Assembly: GCF_003254705.1 (NCBI RefSeq)
Contig: NZ_QFYR01000002.1
Span: forward strand, 124,001 to 188,000
Source of the DNA: Phenylobacterium deserti
GTDB lineage: Bacteria > Pseudomonadota > Alphaproteobacteria > Caulobacterales > Caulobacteraceae
DNA: 64,000 bases
Direction of reading: 5' to 3'
In this document: positions 7,400 through 16,389 of the stretch, in pieces
How the letters are laid out: each line of letters begins with the position of its first letter
How positions within the stretch are numbered: the stretch's first letter is position 1
Position numbers and translations under genes: made by a program
The notes under the pieces: model-generated
What the model was told of the DNA's origin: nothing
Database searches by the model: none
Seen by the model: only the letters and a program-made list of their open reading frames with translations

Positions 7400-8733
7400 A
7401 GGCGCGCACCCTGCACCTGCCGGTCAGCTGGCGGCCCAGGCCATACCAGCTCGACCTCTGGAATCACCTGCTCGGGGGAGGCCTGCGGGCGGACGTGGCG
7501 GCTCACCGCCGCTGGGGCAAGGACGAGGTGGCGCTGCACTGGACGGCGCTGGCCGCGTCGAACCGGACCGGCGCCTACTGGCACCTGCTGCCGGAAGCGG
7601 CCCAGGGACGAAAGGTGATCTGGGACGCGGTGAACCCCCACACGGGCAAGCGGCGCATCGACGAAGCCTTCCCTCGCGAGACCCGGGTCGCGCGCTACAA
7701 CTCGGAGATGAAGCTGGAGCTGGCCAACGGCTCGACCTGGCAGGTGCTCGGTTCCGACAACTACGACAGCCTGGTCGGCTCCTCGCCGGTCGGAGTGGTC
7801 TTCTCAGAGTGGTCGCTGGCCAAGCCCGAGGCCTGGAGCTTCATCCGACCCATCCTGGCGGAGAACGGAGGCTGGGCTCTGTTCCTTTGGACGCCGCGCG
7901 GCCGCAATCACGCGACACGCACCTTCGAGAGTCGGCAGGGGGAGAAGGGCTGGTTCACCCTGCGCTCGCCCGCCACCGAGACGGACGTGTTCACGCCTGA
8001 GCAGCTGGAGCAGGAGAAGCGCGAGTTCATCGCCGAGCTCGGCTCGGAGGAGGAGGGCCTGGCGCGGTTCGCGACGGAGTACATGGTGGACTTCAACACC
8101 GCCCAACCCGGCGCCTACTATGCGAGCCTGTTGGGCCAGGCGCAGACCGAGAACCGCATCGGACGCGTACCTCATGACCCTGCCTTGAAGGTGGACACCG
8201 CCTGGGACCTGGGCATCGACGACTACACGGCCATCTGGTTCTTCCAGCAGGCGGGCAGGGAAGTGCGGGTCATCGACTACTTCGAGACCAGCGGCGTTGG
8301 CCTGCAGGAGGTCGTCCGCCAAGCGTTGGCCGGCAAGCCGTACGTCTACGGAACCCACCATCTGCCGCACGACGTGATGGTGCGCGAGCTGGGGGCCGCA
8401 GGCCGCTCGCGGCTGGAGAGCCTGCACGGGCTCGGGGTGTGGCCGGTGGAGGTGGGCGCAGCGATGGACCCAGAGGAGCGGATCAACGCCGCGCGCCTGA
8501 TGATCCCAATCTGCTGGTTCGACGCCGAAAAGTGCGATCTCGGACTCACGCGCCTGCGGGCCTACCGCAAGCGCTGGAGCCGGGTGACGCACAGCTATTC
8601 CGGCCCGCTGCACGACGAGGCGAGCCACGGCGCCGACGCCTTCGGTGAGTTCGCGGTGACCCGGCGTGGATCGGCGGGCCCACGAGCGGCCGCGCGGCGG
8701 CCCGCCGGCCAGGCGCTGGGCTGGATGGGCTGA
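7396..8733 (+). CDS. Phage terminase large subunit
   Basis: About 445 residues from TTG 7396, which overlaps the stop of the small subunit (TTGA). The ATPase half has a Walker A-like AHRRWGKDE near the N-terminus and a Walker B-like VGVVFSEWSL. The C-terminal nuclease half has the metal-binding VDTAWDLGIDDYTAIWF and later HDEASHGADAFGEFA, both typical of TerL. The length is normal and no frame break is seen, so the gene looks intact. Its job in a phage is to cut and pump DNA into the capsid. Here it is followed by a convergent RTX gene and no portal, protease or capsid gene, so it is either a relic or retained for another reason. Confidence 0.88.
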   Translation: MKARTLHLPVSWRPRPYQLDLWNHLLGGGLRADVAAHRRWGKDEVALHWTALAASNRTGAYWHLLPEAAQGRKVIWDAVNPHTGKRRIDEAFPRETRVARYNSEMKLELANGSTWQVLGSDNYDSLVGSSPVGVVFSEWSLAKPEAWSFIRPILAENGGWALFLWTPRGRNHATRTFESRQGEKGWFTLRSPATETDVFTPEQLEQEKREFIAELGSEEEGLARFATEYMVDFNTAQPGAYYASLLGQAQTENRIGRVPHDPALKVDTAWDLGIDDYTAIWFFQQAGREVRVIDYFETSGVGLQEVVRQALAGKPYVYGTHHLPHDVMVRELGAAGRSRLESLHGLGVWPVEVGAAMDPEERINAARLMIPICWFDAEKCDLGLTRLRAYRKRWSRVTHSYSGPLHDEASHGADAFGEFAVTRRGSAGPRAAARRPAGQALGWMG

Positions 8734-8752
8734 GCCGCCCCTGCGGCGCAGG

Positions 8753-10066
8753 TCAGGCGAAGACGAAGTCGCGGGCGTTCAGGCCCCACAGGCTCTGACC
8801 CACAAGGGTGAGGCTGTTCTGGCCGTCATCGGTCGTGATGACCACGCCGGTCCAGGTCTGGCGTGCGTGGGCCATCAAGTCGTTGAAGTTGCTGAACACT
8901 GCCGGCGAAATCTGGATGACGTCGCCGGGATCCCACTGCGGCTTCAGCCAGAGGAAGCCTGGATCGTAGTGGCCGGACTGGAAGTCCGTGATGACGTCGT
9001 GGCCGAAGTCGCGGCCGAAGACGAAGGCGTCGTTGTCCCAGCCGCCCGTGAGGGTGTCGTTCCCGGCGCCGCCCTCGAGGGTGTCGCAGTCGTCGTCGCC
9101 GAAGATCACGTCAGCGCCGGCCCCGCCGAGGATCTGGTCGCAGCCGTCGCCGCCCCAGATCTTGTCCGCCCCGCCTCGGGCGTCGACACGGTCGTTGCCG
9201 AAGAACCCAAAGATCTTCTCCCCGCCATTCGTGCCGGTGAGGCGGTCCGCCCAGATGGTGCCGCAGATGTCCGGGCCGTTGGGCACGCCGGTGATCTTCA
9301 CGCTGGCCGTGGCGACGCTTGATTGCAGGGCGCCGTCGGTGGCCAGGTACTGGAAGCTGACCGTGCGGCTCTCGGCGCCCGCCAGGTCCGCGTCGCCGGC
9401 CTGTGGCTGGACGTAGAAGGTTCCGTTGGCGTCGAGCACGACGCCGGGGGGAAGCGCGCCCACCGCCTTGAAGGTGACCGCCTGTCCGTCCGGATCGGTC
9501 GCCGAAAGGCGTCCGGTGAAGGTCTGGCCGCCGGTGATCTGACCGGTGAAGGCCTGGGCCACCGGGGCGCGGTTCGGCTCCAGCACCAGATTGTCGAAGG
9601 CGCCCCAGTTCTCCGTCGCGCCGCTCACGTTCCAGCTGAGCCAGAGCAGGCCGGACTTGAACGCCGCCGGCAGGATCACCGTCTGGAAGGCGTCCACGTT
9701 GTCCGTCGTGAAGCTGTACTCGACGGTGTCGTAGCTGCCGGCCTTCAGGGCAGTGAAGTTGAAGGTGACGACCTGCGTCCCGGTGAGCGGCTGGTCGCCG
9801 TTGAAGCCCTTGAAGCTGAAGCCGTTGACGTCGATGGACGAGGCGCCGAACGCCTGACCGCCGGCAGGCTTCACCGTGATGGTGTCGCTGCTGAGCTGAT
9901 TGATCAGATAGCCGCCGGTGCCCAGGTTCGAGATGTAGGCGCGGTTCCAGAAGGCTTCGCCGGTGGGGGTGGTGGCGGCGAACTGGCTGGTGAAGCCGAA
10001 GCCCTGGTTGGCGTAGCCGGTGAGAAGACCCGTCGGCACGTCTTCAAAGCGGATGGTGATGCTCAT
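8753..10066 (-). CDS. RTX-type calcium-binding secreted protein
   Basis: A 437-residue protein from ATG 10066 with AGGAG upstream. It has no N-terminal signal peptide. Residues 1-200 form a beta-rich region starting ITIRFEDVPTGLLTGYANQG, similar in style to bacterial extracellular beta-sandwich domains. A putative Ig-like domain follows (about 200-300, with LSATDPDGQAV). A block of about six glycine-aspartate nonapeptides (for example GGDGCDQILGGAGADVIFG, GGAGNDTLTGG) at about 325-385 folds as a calcium beta-roll. The final 50 residues probably hold the type I secretion signal. It is probably a secreted or surface protein; no T1SS genes are adjacent. It converges with the terminase gene. Confidence 0.85.
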   Translation of the reverse strand: MSITIRFEDVPTGLLTGYANQGFGFTSQFAATTPTGEAFWNRAYISNLGTGGYLINQLSSDTITVKPAGGQAFGASSIDVNGFSFKGFNGDQPLTGTQVVTFNFTALKAGSYDTVEYSFTTDNVDAFQTVILPAAFKSGLLWLSWNVSGATENWGAFDNLVLEPNRAPVAQAFTGQITGGQTFTGRLSATDPDGQAVTFKAVGALPPGVVLDANGTFYVQPQAGDADLAGAESRTVSFQYLATDGALQSSVATASVKITGVPNGPDICGTIWADRLTGTNGGEKIFGFFGNDRVDARGGADKIWGGDGCDQILGGAGADVIFGDDDCDTLEGGAGNDTLTGGWDNDAFVFGRDFGHDVITDFQSGHYDPGFLWLKPQWDPGDVIQISPAVFSNFNDLMAHARQTWTGVVITTDDGQNSLTLVGQSLWGLNARDFVFA

Positions 10067-10184
10067 GGCGGGCTCCTGCTGTCCCGAAGCGGCACAGGTC
10101 CGCGCGGCCGGGCGTCTTGCCGCGGCGGATTGCAAGAGCTGAGCCTTGGGAGCGGGAAGGCTCAAGCCGTCTCCGGCGGGATGC

Positions 10185-10208
10185 AACCTTCGCCGCCCGC
10201 CGAAGGTT
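10185..10208. repeat. Inverted repeat between RTX and GlsB genes
   Basis: AACCTTCG (10185-10192) and CGAAGGTT (10201-10208) are perfect 8-bp arms around an 8-bp loop, 30 bp before the start of the small membrane protein at 10239. It could be an operator or a leader hairpin. There is no T-run. Confidence 0.5.
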
Positions 10209-10238
10209 CAGCTGCCGATTCGAACGGAGACCTTTCAC

Positions 10239-10496
10239 ATGAACGGCGTTGGCATTATCGGCGCGATCGTCATCGGCATCCTGGCCGGCTGGATCGCGGA
10301 GAAGGTGATGGGCCGCAACCATGGCCTGCTCACCAATCTGATCGTGGGCCTGGTGGGCGCCTTCCTAGGCGGCTTCCTGGCGAGCAGCATCGGCTGGAAC
10401 ACCGGCGCGGGTTGGATCCCGAGCCTGATCGTCTCGACGCTGGGCGCGATCCTGCTGCTGTTCCTGGTGGGCCTGTTCCGGCGCCGCCGGGTCTAG
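10239..10496 (+). CDS. GlsB/YeaQ/YmgE family stress-response membrane protein
   Basis: An 85-residue very hydrophobic protein from ATG 10239 with GGAGA upstream. Three predicted membrane segments, the pattern GILAGWIAEKVMG, the Gly-rich NLIVGLVGAFLGGFL and an RRRR tail fit the transglycosylase-associated (GlsB/YeaQ/YmgE) family. Members are usually stress-induced; the exact role is not known. I see no EcfG consensus in front of it. An upstream in-frame ATG at 10146 would add an Arg/Pro-rich segment with no RBS and is rejected. Confidence 0.88.
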   Translation: MNGVGIIGAIVIGILAGWIAEKVMGRNHGLLTNLIVGLVGAFLGGFLASSIGWNTGAGWIPSLIVSTLGAILLLFLVGLFRRRRV

Positions 10497-10500
10497 GTCT

Positions 10501-10522
10501 GCCGCTCGGACGGTCGAGCGGC
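10501..10522. terminator. Hairpin between convergent genes
   Basis: GCCGCTCG (10501-10508) and CGAGCGGC (10515-10522) form an 8-bp stem between the converging GlsB and HhH genes. There is no T-run on either side, so termination is likely but not certain. Confidence 0.45.
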
Positions 10523-10527
10523 GGAGC

Positions 10528-10755
10528 TCAGGCTTCCCGCCGCTCGGCCACCAGCCATGAGGGCTCGCGCGGCAAACCGACGGCGGCCCCGGCCGACTGC
10601 AGCTCGGTGACGCGCGGGCCGTCGAAGCCTGGCACGAAGCCGACCTCGTCCCAGGTCAGGTACGGGCGCCAAAGCAGAAGGTCGTAGGCCGTGCGAAGGT
10701 CCACGCCCGGAAGGGTCTGGAGTTCGTCCAGCGATGCTGAGTTCAGGTCCACCAT
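10528..10755 (-). CDS. Small helix-hairpin-helix (ComEA-like) protein
   Basis: A 75-residue protein. The opening VDLNSASLDELQTLPGVDLRTA is the first half of a ComEA-type helix-hairpin-helix that binds DNA backbones without sequence preference. The second hairpin is recognisable as TWDEVGFVPGFDGPRV. It lacks a signal peptide or membrane anchor, unlike competence ComEA, so it is a free-standing HhH protein of unknown partner. It faces the GlsB gene. Confidence 0.75.
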   Translation of the reverse strand: MVDLNSASLDELQTLPGVDLRTAYDLLLWRPYLTWDEVGFVPGFDGPRVTELQSAGAAVGLPREPSWLVAERREA

Positions 10756-10821
10756 GCCGGGAGAACCAGACTAACCTGCGTTAGGTTCGATCCAGTTCCG
10801 AGAAGCCTGCCGACTGTGGCC

Positions 10822-11292
10822 TCAGGGATACGAAACCGTCAGGCCATAACGGCCGACGTAGGCGCCGGAGGTGGTGCTGGAACTGAGGGGCAAGGTGGCG
10901 TTCACCGAGATGCTGGTGGAGCCGGGCGCGCCGGCTGCTCCAGGCACGACGCCGGTCGTTTGGTTTGGCGACAGGCTGAGGCGCAGTTCGTCGCCGCCCT
11001 TCTCAGGCTTCAGGCTGATCACCGACGGGGCGCTGACACTGTAGGTCTCACCACCGAGCCCGCTGAGCGTAAAGGTGGCGCCGTCCACGCTGGCCACGGA
11101 AGAGCCCGTCTTGGGGCGCATGACGGGGGTGGAGGCGAGCGCGGTCGCCTGACCAAGAGCGATGGGATCCAGAATGGTCACCGATCCGGACGTGGCCACG
11201 GAGGCTTCGGCGCCCGAAAGCGATTGGCCGGCGGCGGCGCCGGCGAACGCAGCCGCGCCGAGGAACGTCAGAACCGTGTGCGGCCACCCCAT
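10822..11292 (-). CDS. DUF4402 domain-containing exported protein
   Basis: A 156-residue protein from ATG 11292 with a signal peptide (VLTFLGAAAFAGAAAGQS). The mature part is a beta-rich DUF4402 domain: it begins with a segment like ATSGSVTILDPIALGQAT, has a central FTLSGLGGETYSVSAPS, and ends with the closing strand GAYVGRYGLTVSYP. DUF4402 proteins are small extracytoplasmic proteins, sometimes linked to pili or surface structures; the function is not established. The gene is monocistronic. Confidence 0.82.
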   Translation of the reverse strand: MGWPHTVLTFLGAAAFAGAAAGQSLSGAEASVATSGSVTILDPIALGQATALASTPVMRPKTGSSVASVDGATFTLSGLGGETYSVSAPSVISLKPEKGGDELRLSLSPNQTTGVVPGAAGAPGSTSISVNATLPLSSSTTSGAYVGRYGLTVSYP

Positions 11293-11448
11293 GGCGTGAC
11301 CATAGCCGTTTCGCCCGGAGCGTGCAATTTGTCGGACTCGCTCGACGATCGGGAGGGCGGCCGCTGAGAAAAGCTTCGCCGGAAATCGAACTGGAGGGGC
11401 GTGCGCCGTGATGGTAGGGCGCGCACCGCTCGTCGAGGAGCCAGTTGC

Positions 11449-12960
11449 TTGAGCGTTGAGAACCCCGCTTCCGATCCGACCTCCGCCGCGCCGGTGTTCC
11501 TGCAGGACGGCGGCAACATGGGCGCCCGGATGCGCGCGCATGACTGGTCTTCCTCGCCGCTCGGCGCGCCGACCACGTGGCCGCAGTCCCTGCGGACGAC
11601 CGTGAGCATGATGCTGAACACCCTGCAGCCGATGTTCATCGCCTGGGGGCCCGAGCTGGCGTTCATCTACAACGACGCCTATGCGCCGATCCTGGGCGCG
11701 CGCCACCCCACCGCCATGGGCGCGCGGTTCCGCGACGTTTGGGCGGACATCTGGCCGGACTTGGAGCCGCTGGTGGAGAAGGCGCTCTCGGGGCGGGCGC
11801 ACTGGGTCGAGGACATGCCGCTGCTGATGCACCGGCACGGTTTCCCGGAGCAGACCTATTTCACCTTCACCTACAGCCCGCTCTACGACGAGGCCGGACA
11901 GGTCGCCGGCATGTTCTGCACCTGCGTGGAAAGCACCGGGCGGGTGGTGGCCGAGCGCCGGCTGCGGGAGATCGCCGACGCGCTGGCCGAAAGCCAGGAG
12001 CGGCTGCGGATCCAGCGCGATCGGCTGTACGCCCTGTTCGAGGAGGCGCCCGGCTTCGTGGCCGCCATGGACGGCCCGGAGCACCGCTTCTCCATCACCA
12101 ACGCGGCCTACCGCCAGCTGATCGGGCACCGGGATGTGATCGGCCTGAGCGCCCGCGAGGCGCTGCCCGAACTGGAGGGGCAGGGATTCTTCGAGATCCT
12201 GGACATGGTCTACTCCCTGGGGGAGCCGTTCCGCGGATCGGGCATGCGCGCGGCCATCCAGCAGATGCCCGGGTCGGCGCCCGAAGCGCGCTACGTGGAC
12301 CTGATCTACCAACCCATCCGCGACGAGACGGGGGCGGTCACCGGCATCCTGGCGCAGGGCAGCGACGTGACGGCGCGCGAGGAGCTGGTGCATCGTCAGC
12401 AGCTGCTGCTGAACGAGCTGAACCACCGGGTGAAGAACAACATGGCCACCGTCCAGTCGATGGCGGCCCAGACGGCGCGGCAGGCCAAGGACCTGCCGAG
12501 CTTCATCCGCGACTTCGAGGGGCGGCTGATCGCCTTGTCGCGAACCCACGACGTGCTGACCCAGAGCGCCTGGCTGGGCGCCAATCTGCAGGACGTGCTG
12601 GCGCAGGAGCTGGGCGCCTTCGCCGAGCGCGTGGTGCTGGATGGGCCGGCGGTGCAGCTGAACTCGACGCAGGCGCTGGCCATGGGGCTGATCACTCACG
12701 AACTGGCCAGCAATGCCGTGAAGTACGGCGCCCTCGGAGGCCCGGAAGGGATGGTGTCGGTGGTCTGGCGGGTGGAGGAGGGCCGGCTGAAGCTTGCCTG
12801 GCGCGAGCAGGGCGGGCCGCAGGTGAAAGCACCCAGCCGGATGGGCTTCGGCTCGCGTCTGATCTCGCGTCTGTCGCGTGGCGACTTGCACGGCGAGGCG
12901 CGCATGGACTACCACCCGGACGGATTAAGGATGGAGCTGGAGGCGCCCGTCGAGGGCTGA
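11449..12960 (+). CDS. HWE-family sensor histidine kinase with PAS domains
   Basis: About 503 residues from TTG 11449, chosen for GAGGAG eight bases upstream. The N-terminal sensor module (about 25-170) includes HDWSSSPLGAPTTWPQSL and closely resembles the N-terminus of the next gene. A second PAS domain follows (about 190-315). The transmitter has the HWE/HisKA_2 H-box LLLNELNHRVKNNMATVQS, with the phospho-accepting His at about residue 326, and the N-box ELASNAVKYGAL at about 420. There is no membrane segment, so it is a cytoplasmic sensor, often of light or redox state in this family. It has no LOV-type GRNCRFLQ motif. No response regulator is adjacent. Confidence 0.9.
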   Translation: MSVENPASDPTSAAPVFLQDGGNMGARMRAHDWSSSPLGAPTTWPQSLRTTVSMMLNTLQPMFIAWGPELAFIYNDAYAPILGARHPTAMGARFRDVWADIWPDLEPLVEKALSGRAHWVEDMPLLMHRHGFPEQTYFTFTYSPLYDEAGQVAGMFCTCVESTGRVVAERRLREIADALAESQERLRIQRDRLYALFEEAPGFVAAMDGPEHRFSITNAAYRQLIGHRDVIGLSAREALPELEGQGFFEILDMVYSLGEPFRGSGMRAAIQQMPGSAPEARYVDLIYQPIRDETGAVTGILAQGSDVTAREELVHRQQLLLNELNHRVKNNMATVQSMAAQTARQAKDLPSFIRDFEGRLIALSRTHDVLTQSAWLGANLQDVLAQELGAFAERVVLDGPAVQLNSTQALAMGLITHELASNAVKYGALGGPEGMVSVVWRVEEGRLKLAWREQGGPQVKAPSRMGFGSRLISRLSRGDLHGEARMDYHPDGLRMELEAPVEG

Positions 12961-12983
12961 CCATGCGAGCTTCGTCTCGCCCC

Positions 12984-13008
12984 GGAACCTGCTGCGATCC
13001 GAAGCGTT
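12984..13008 (+). promoter_or_regulatory. EcfG-type promoter of the hybrid kinase gene
   Basis: GGAAC (12984-12988), 16 bp, CGTT (13005-13008): an exact match to the general-stress consensus, about 90 bp before the start at 13099. A GCTATAAC (13009-13016), matching the Caulobacter sigma-73 -10 consensus, directly follows, so a housekeeping promoter may overlap. Confidence 0.8.
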
Positions 13009-13098
13009 GCTATAACGTCGTTTGGGGCAAATTCTGTTGAGCGCCGCACACCTTCGACCCGGCCCGGGCCTGCCGCACGCGCGACGGGTGGTTTGACC

Positions 13099-16000
13099 GT
13101 GGACGACGCCCTGCGCTCTCCTGACGCCGGCCGGCCGCGGCTGGCCGAACAGATGGCCACCCACGATTGGGCCTCGACGCCGCTTGGCGCGCGGGAAACC
13201 TGGCCGGCCCCGCTGAAGACCATGGTCTCGGTAATGCTGGACAGCCGCCAGCCGATGTTCCTGCTGTGGGGCGAGCGGCGGATCGTGCTCTTCAACGACG
13301 CCTATCTGCCGGTGCTGGGCGCGCGAGCTGGGGCCGCGCTGGGCCGCGGGCTGCTGGACGTGTGGCCAGAGCTGGAGCAGGACGTGGGGCCGTTGATCGA
13401 GCGCGCCTACGCGGGCGAGGCCCTGCACTTCGACGACCGGCCGTTCGTGCTGGAGCGAAACGGATACCCAGAAGAGGCCTTCTTCAGCTTCTCCTACACG
13501 CCGGTGCGGGGCGAGGGGGAGCAGGTCCTGGGCGTGCTCTGCCTCCTGCAGGAGACCACGCGGGAGGTGGCCAGCCGGCGGCGGCAAGCGTTCCTGCTGT
13601 CGCTGGAAGCGGCGCTGCGGGTGCTGTCGGACTCCCACGAGATCATCCAGACGGCGCAGCGGATGCTGGGCGAGCACCTGGGCGTCAGCCGCGTGGGTTA
13701 TGGCCGCGTGGACAGCGAGGCGCGCTTCTTCACCACCGACCGCAACTGGACCGATGGAAGCGTGCCGCATCGGAGCGGCGTCCACGATCTGGCTGGGTTT
13801 GGGCCGGACGTGCTGGCCAATCTGCGGAACGGCGTCCCGCTGGTCATCGACGACGCCTATGCCGATCCGCGCACGAACTTCCCTGAGGCCCGGGCCGCGT
13901 TCGACGCCATCGACACCCGCGCCGTGATCACGGCGTCGCTGCTGAAGAACGGCAAGATGGCCGCGGCGCTCTATGTCCACGACCGCCAGCCGCGGCGGTG
14001 GACCTCCAGCGACGCCGAGCTGGTGCTGGAAACCGCCGAGCGGATCTGGTCGGTGGTGGAGCGGGCCGAAGCCGAGATGCAGGTCGGACGCGTGCTGGAA
14101 AGCATGCAGGAGGCCTTCGTTCTGCTGGACCGGCAGTTCCGGGTGGTGCGGATCAACGCCGAAGCGCTGCGACTGGACGGCCGTCCCGCGGAGGCGATGC
14201 TGGGGCGCACGCACTGGGAGCTCTGGCCGGGCAGCGAGAACAACATCTTCGGCCAGCTGTATCAGGACGCCATGCGGACCATGCGTCCGGGAAGCCTGGA
14301 AGGCCCCTACGACCGTCCGGACGGGCGGCGGGCCTGGATGGAGGTGCGGGTCTATCCGTCCCAGGCCGGGCTGGCGATCTTCTACCGGGACATCAGCCGT
14401 CGGCACGAGGCGGCCCAGCGGCAGGCGCGCATCGAGGCCGAGCTGCGGGAGTCGGAAGAGCGCCTGCGGATCGCGCAGCGGGCGGGGCGGATCGGGGCGT
14501 TCGAGCTGTTCCCCGACACGGGGATGATCAAGGTCTCCGAGGAGTTCCAGCGCCTGTGGGGCCTTCCCCGCGACGGCGAGTTCAAGACGCACGAGCTGCT
14601 GGCGCAGATCAACGCCGACGACCTGAAGCAGGTCGGCACCGGCCAGGCGTACCTGGACAACAATACCCTGGAGTACATCGAGTACCGGATTCGCAGAGCG
14701 GACGACGGCCGCGAGCAGTGGATGGCCCGCCGCGGCGAGGTCATCACGGACTCCACCGGACGGCGGCGGTTCCTCGGGGTGTCGTACGAGATCACGGACC
14801 GCAAAGAAGCCGAGCTGGCGCTCCAGCGCTTGAACGAGGGGCTGGAGGCGGAGGTCGCCCAACGGACGGCTGAGCGGGACCGGATGTGGCGGCTGTCCAC
14901 GGATGTAATGCTGGTGGCCGGGTTCGACGCCTCCATCGTGGCGGTCAATCCGGCCTGGACGACCCTTTTCGACTGGAGCGAGGACGAACTCATCGGCCGC
15001 GCCTTCCTGGATCTCGTCCATCCGGACGACGTGGCGACCACCCTGGCGGAAGTCGGGCGCCTGGAGCAGGGGCTGACGACCCTGAGGTTCGAGAACCGCT
15101 ACCGTGGACGGGACGGCGAGTACCGCTGGGTGTCCTGGACCGCCGTGCCGTCGGAGAACTTCATCCATGCCGTCGGCCGTGACGTCACGGCGGAAAAGCT
15201 GGCTGCGGCCGAACTGGAGCAGACCCAGGCGGCGCTGCGCCAGGCGCAGAAGATGGAAGCCGTGGGCCAGCTGACCGGCGGCATCGCCCACGACTTCAAC
15301 AATCTGCTGACCGGAGTCCTCGGCAGCCTGGAGCTGCTGACCCGCCGGCTGCAGCAGGGGCGGCTGAACGAGCTGGATCGATATGTGTCGGCGGCCACGA
15401 CCAGCGCGAACCGCGCCGCCGCCCTGACCCAGCGGCTGCTGGCGTTCTCGCGACGCCAGCCGCTGGACCCCAAGGCGGTGGACGCCAACCGGCTGCTCAA
15501 GGACATGGACGAGCTGCTGCAGCGCACGGTGGGCGAAGCCATCGAGCTGGAGTTCAAGCTGGACAAGGTTTTGTGGACCACGCGTTGCGACCCCCACCAG
15601 CTGGAAAGCGGCGTACTGAACCTGGCGATCAACGCCCGGGACGCCATGCCGGACGGCGGGCGGCTGACGCTGGAGACCCGCAACGTCGAAGTGAGCGCCG
15701 CAGAAGCGGGGCGCGACCTGACGCCGGGGCCCTACGTCTGCATCTCAGTCAGCGATACGGGATCCGGCATCGCGCCGGAGATCCTCGACCGGGTGGTGGA
15801 GCCGTTCTTCACCACCAAGCCGATCGGGCAGGGCACAGGCCTTGGCCTGTCGATGATCTATGGTTTCGCCCAGCAGTCGGAGGGCCACCTGCAGATCGAA
15901 AGCCGGGTTGGCGAGGGCACCACGGTGCGCCTGTATCTGCCACGCGCCCAAGGCTCGGTGGACGATCCGGACGAAGAAGCGCCGGCGGAACTCTCACCCG

Positions 16001-16380
16001 TGGCTGAAGCGCGCCAGGAGGTGGTGCTGGTCGTCGAAGACGAGACGGCCGTGCGAGACTTGGTGATCGAAGTCCTGTCGGAGCTGGGTTACCGCACCTT
16101 AGAGGCGACCGACGGGCCCTCAGGGCTGCAGGTGCTGCAGTCCGACAAGCGCATCGATCTTCTGGTCACAGACGTTGGCCTGCCCGGCCTGAACGGGCGG
16201 CAGCTGGCGGATGCGGCCCGGGCTGTTCGACCCGAACTGAAGGTGCTGTTCATGACCGGCTACGCAGAGGCGGCCACTCGCGCGTCGGGGTTCCTGGACT
16301 TGGGCATGCAGATGATCACGAAGCCGTTCGCCATCGAGGCTCTGACGGTGCGCATCCAGGAGATGTTGGCGGACGGCTAG
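13099..16380 (+). CDS. Hybrid sensor histidine kinase/response regulator (PAS-GAF-PAS-PAS-PAS)
   Basis: About 1093 residues from GTG 13099, which has GGGTGG seven bases upstream; TTG 13093 is too close to it. Order: sensor domain like that of the preceding kinase (1-150), GAF (about 165-325), three PAS domains (about 330-450, 455-590, 600-705), HisKA with [13 protein letters not shown] (His about 731), HATPase with [16 protein letters not shown], and a C-terminal receiver with VLVVEDE and [10 protein letters not shown] (Asp about 1025). It is cytoplasmic and would phosphorylate its own receiver and then, via a phosphotransfer protein, an unknown regulator. A consensus EcfG promoter stands upstream, so its level should rise in stress. 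Confidence 0.92.
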   Translation: MDDALRSPDAGRPRLAEQMATHDWASTPLGARETWPAPLKTMVSVMLDSRQPMFLLWGERRIVLFNDAYLPVLGARAGAALGRGLLDVWPELEQDVGPLIERAYAGEALHFDDRPFVLERNGYPEEAFFSFSYTPVRGEGEQVLGVLCLLQETTREVASRRRQAFLLSLEAALRVLSDSHEIIQTAQRMLGEHLGVSRVGYGRVDSEARFFTTDRNWTDGSVPHRSGVHDLAGFGPDVLANLRNGVPLVIDDAYADPRTNFPEARAAFDAIDTRAVITASLLKNGKMAAALYVHDRQPRRWTSSDAELVLETAERIWSVVERAEAEMQVGRVLESMQEAFVLLDRQFRVVRINAEALRLDGRPAEAMLGRTHWELWPGSENNIFGQLYQDAMRTMRPGSLEGPYDRPDGRRAWMEVRVYPSQAGLAIFYRDISRRHEAAQRQARIEAELRESEERLRIAQRAGRIGAFELFPDTGMIKVSEEFQRLWGLPRDGEFKTHELLAQINADDLKQVGTGQAYLDNNTLEYIEYRIRRADDGREQWMARRGEVITDSTGRRRFLGVSYEITDRKEAELALQRLNEGLEAEVAQRTAERDRMWRLSTDVMLVAGFDASIVAVNPAWTTLFDWSEDELIGRAFLDLVHPDDVATTLAEVGRLEQGLTTLRFENRYRGRDGEYRWVSWTAVPSENFIHAVGRDVTAEKLAAAELEQTQAALRQAQKMEAVGQLTGGIAHDFNNLLTGVLGSLELLTRRLQQGRLNELDRYVSAATTSANRAAALTQRLLAFSRRQPLDPKAVDANRLLKDMDELLQRTVGEAIELEFKLDKVLWTTRCDPHQLESGVLNLAINARDAMPDGGRLTLETRNVEVSAAEAGRDLTPGPYVCISVSDTGSGIAPEILDRVVEPFFTTKPIGQGTGLGLSMIYGFAQQSEGHLQIESRVGEGTTVRLYLPRAQGSVDDPDEEAPAELSPVAEARQEVVLVVEDETAVRDLVIEVLSELGYRTLEATDGPSGLQVLQSDKRIDLLVTDVGLPGLNGRQLADAARAVRPELKVLFMTGYAEAATRASGFLDLGMQMITKPFAIEALTVRIQEMLADG

Positions 16381-16389
16381 CGTCCGCGC

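Noticed and set aside
12925..15597. 890-codon minus-strand frame opposite the hybrid kinase
   Set aside because: It is an antisense shadow with repetitive His/Arg/Gln composition; the plus strand carries clear PAS, HisKA and ATPase motifs.
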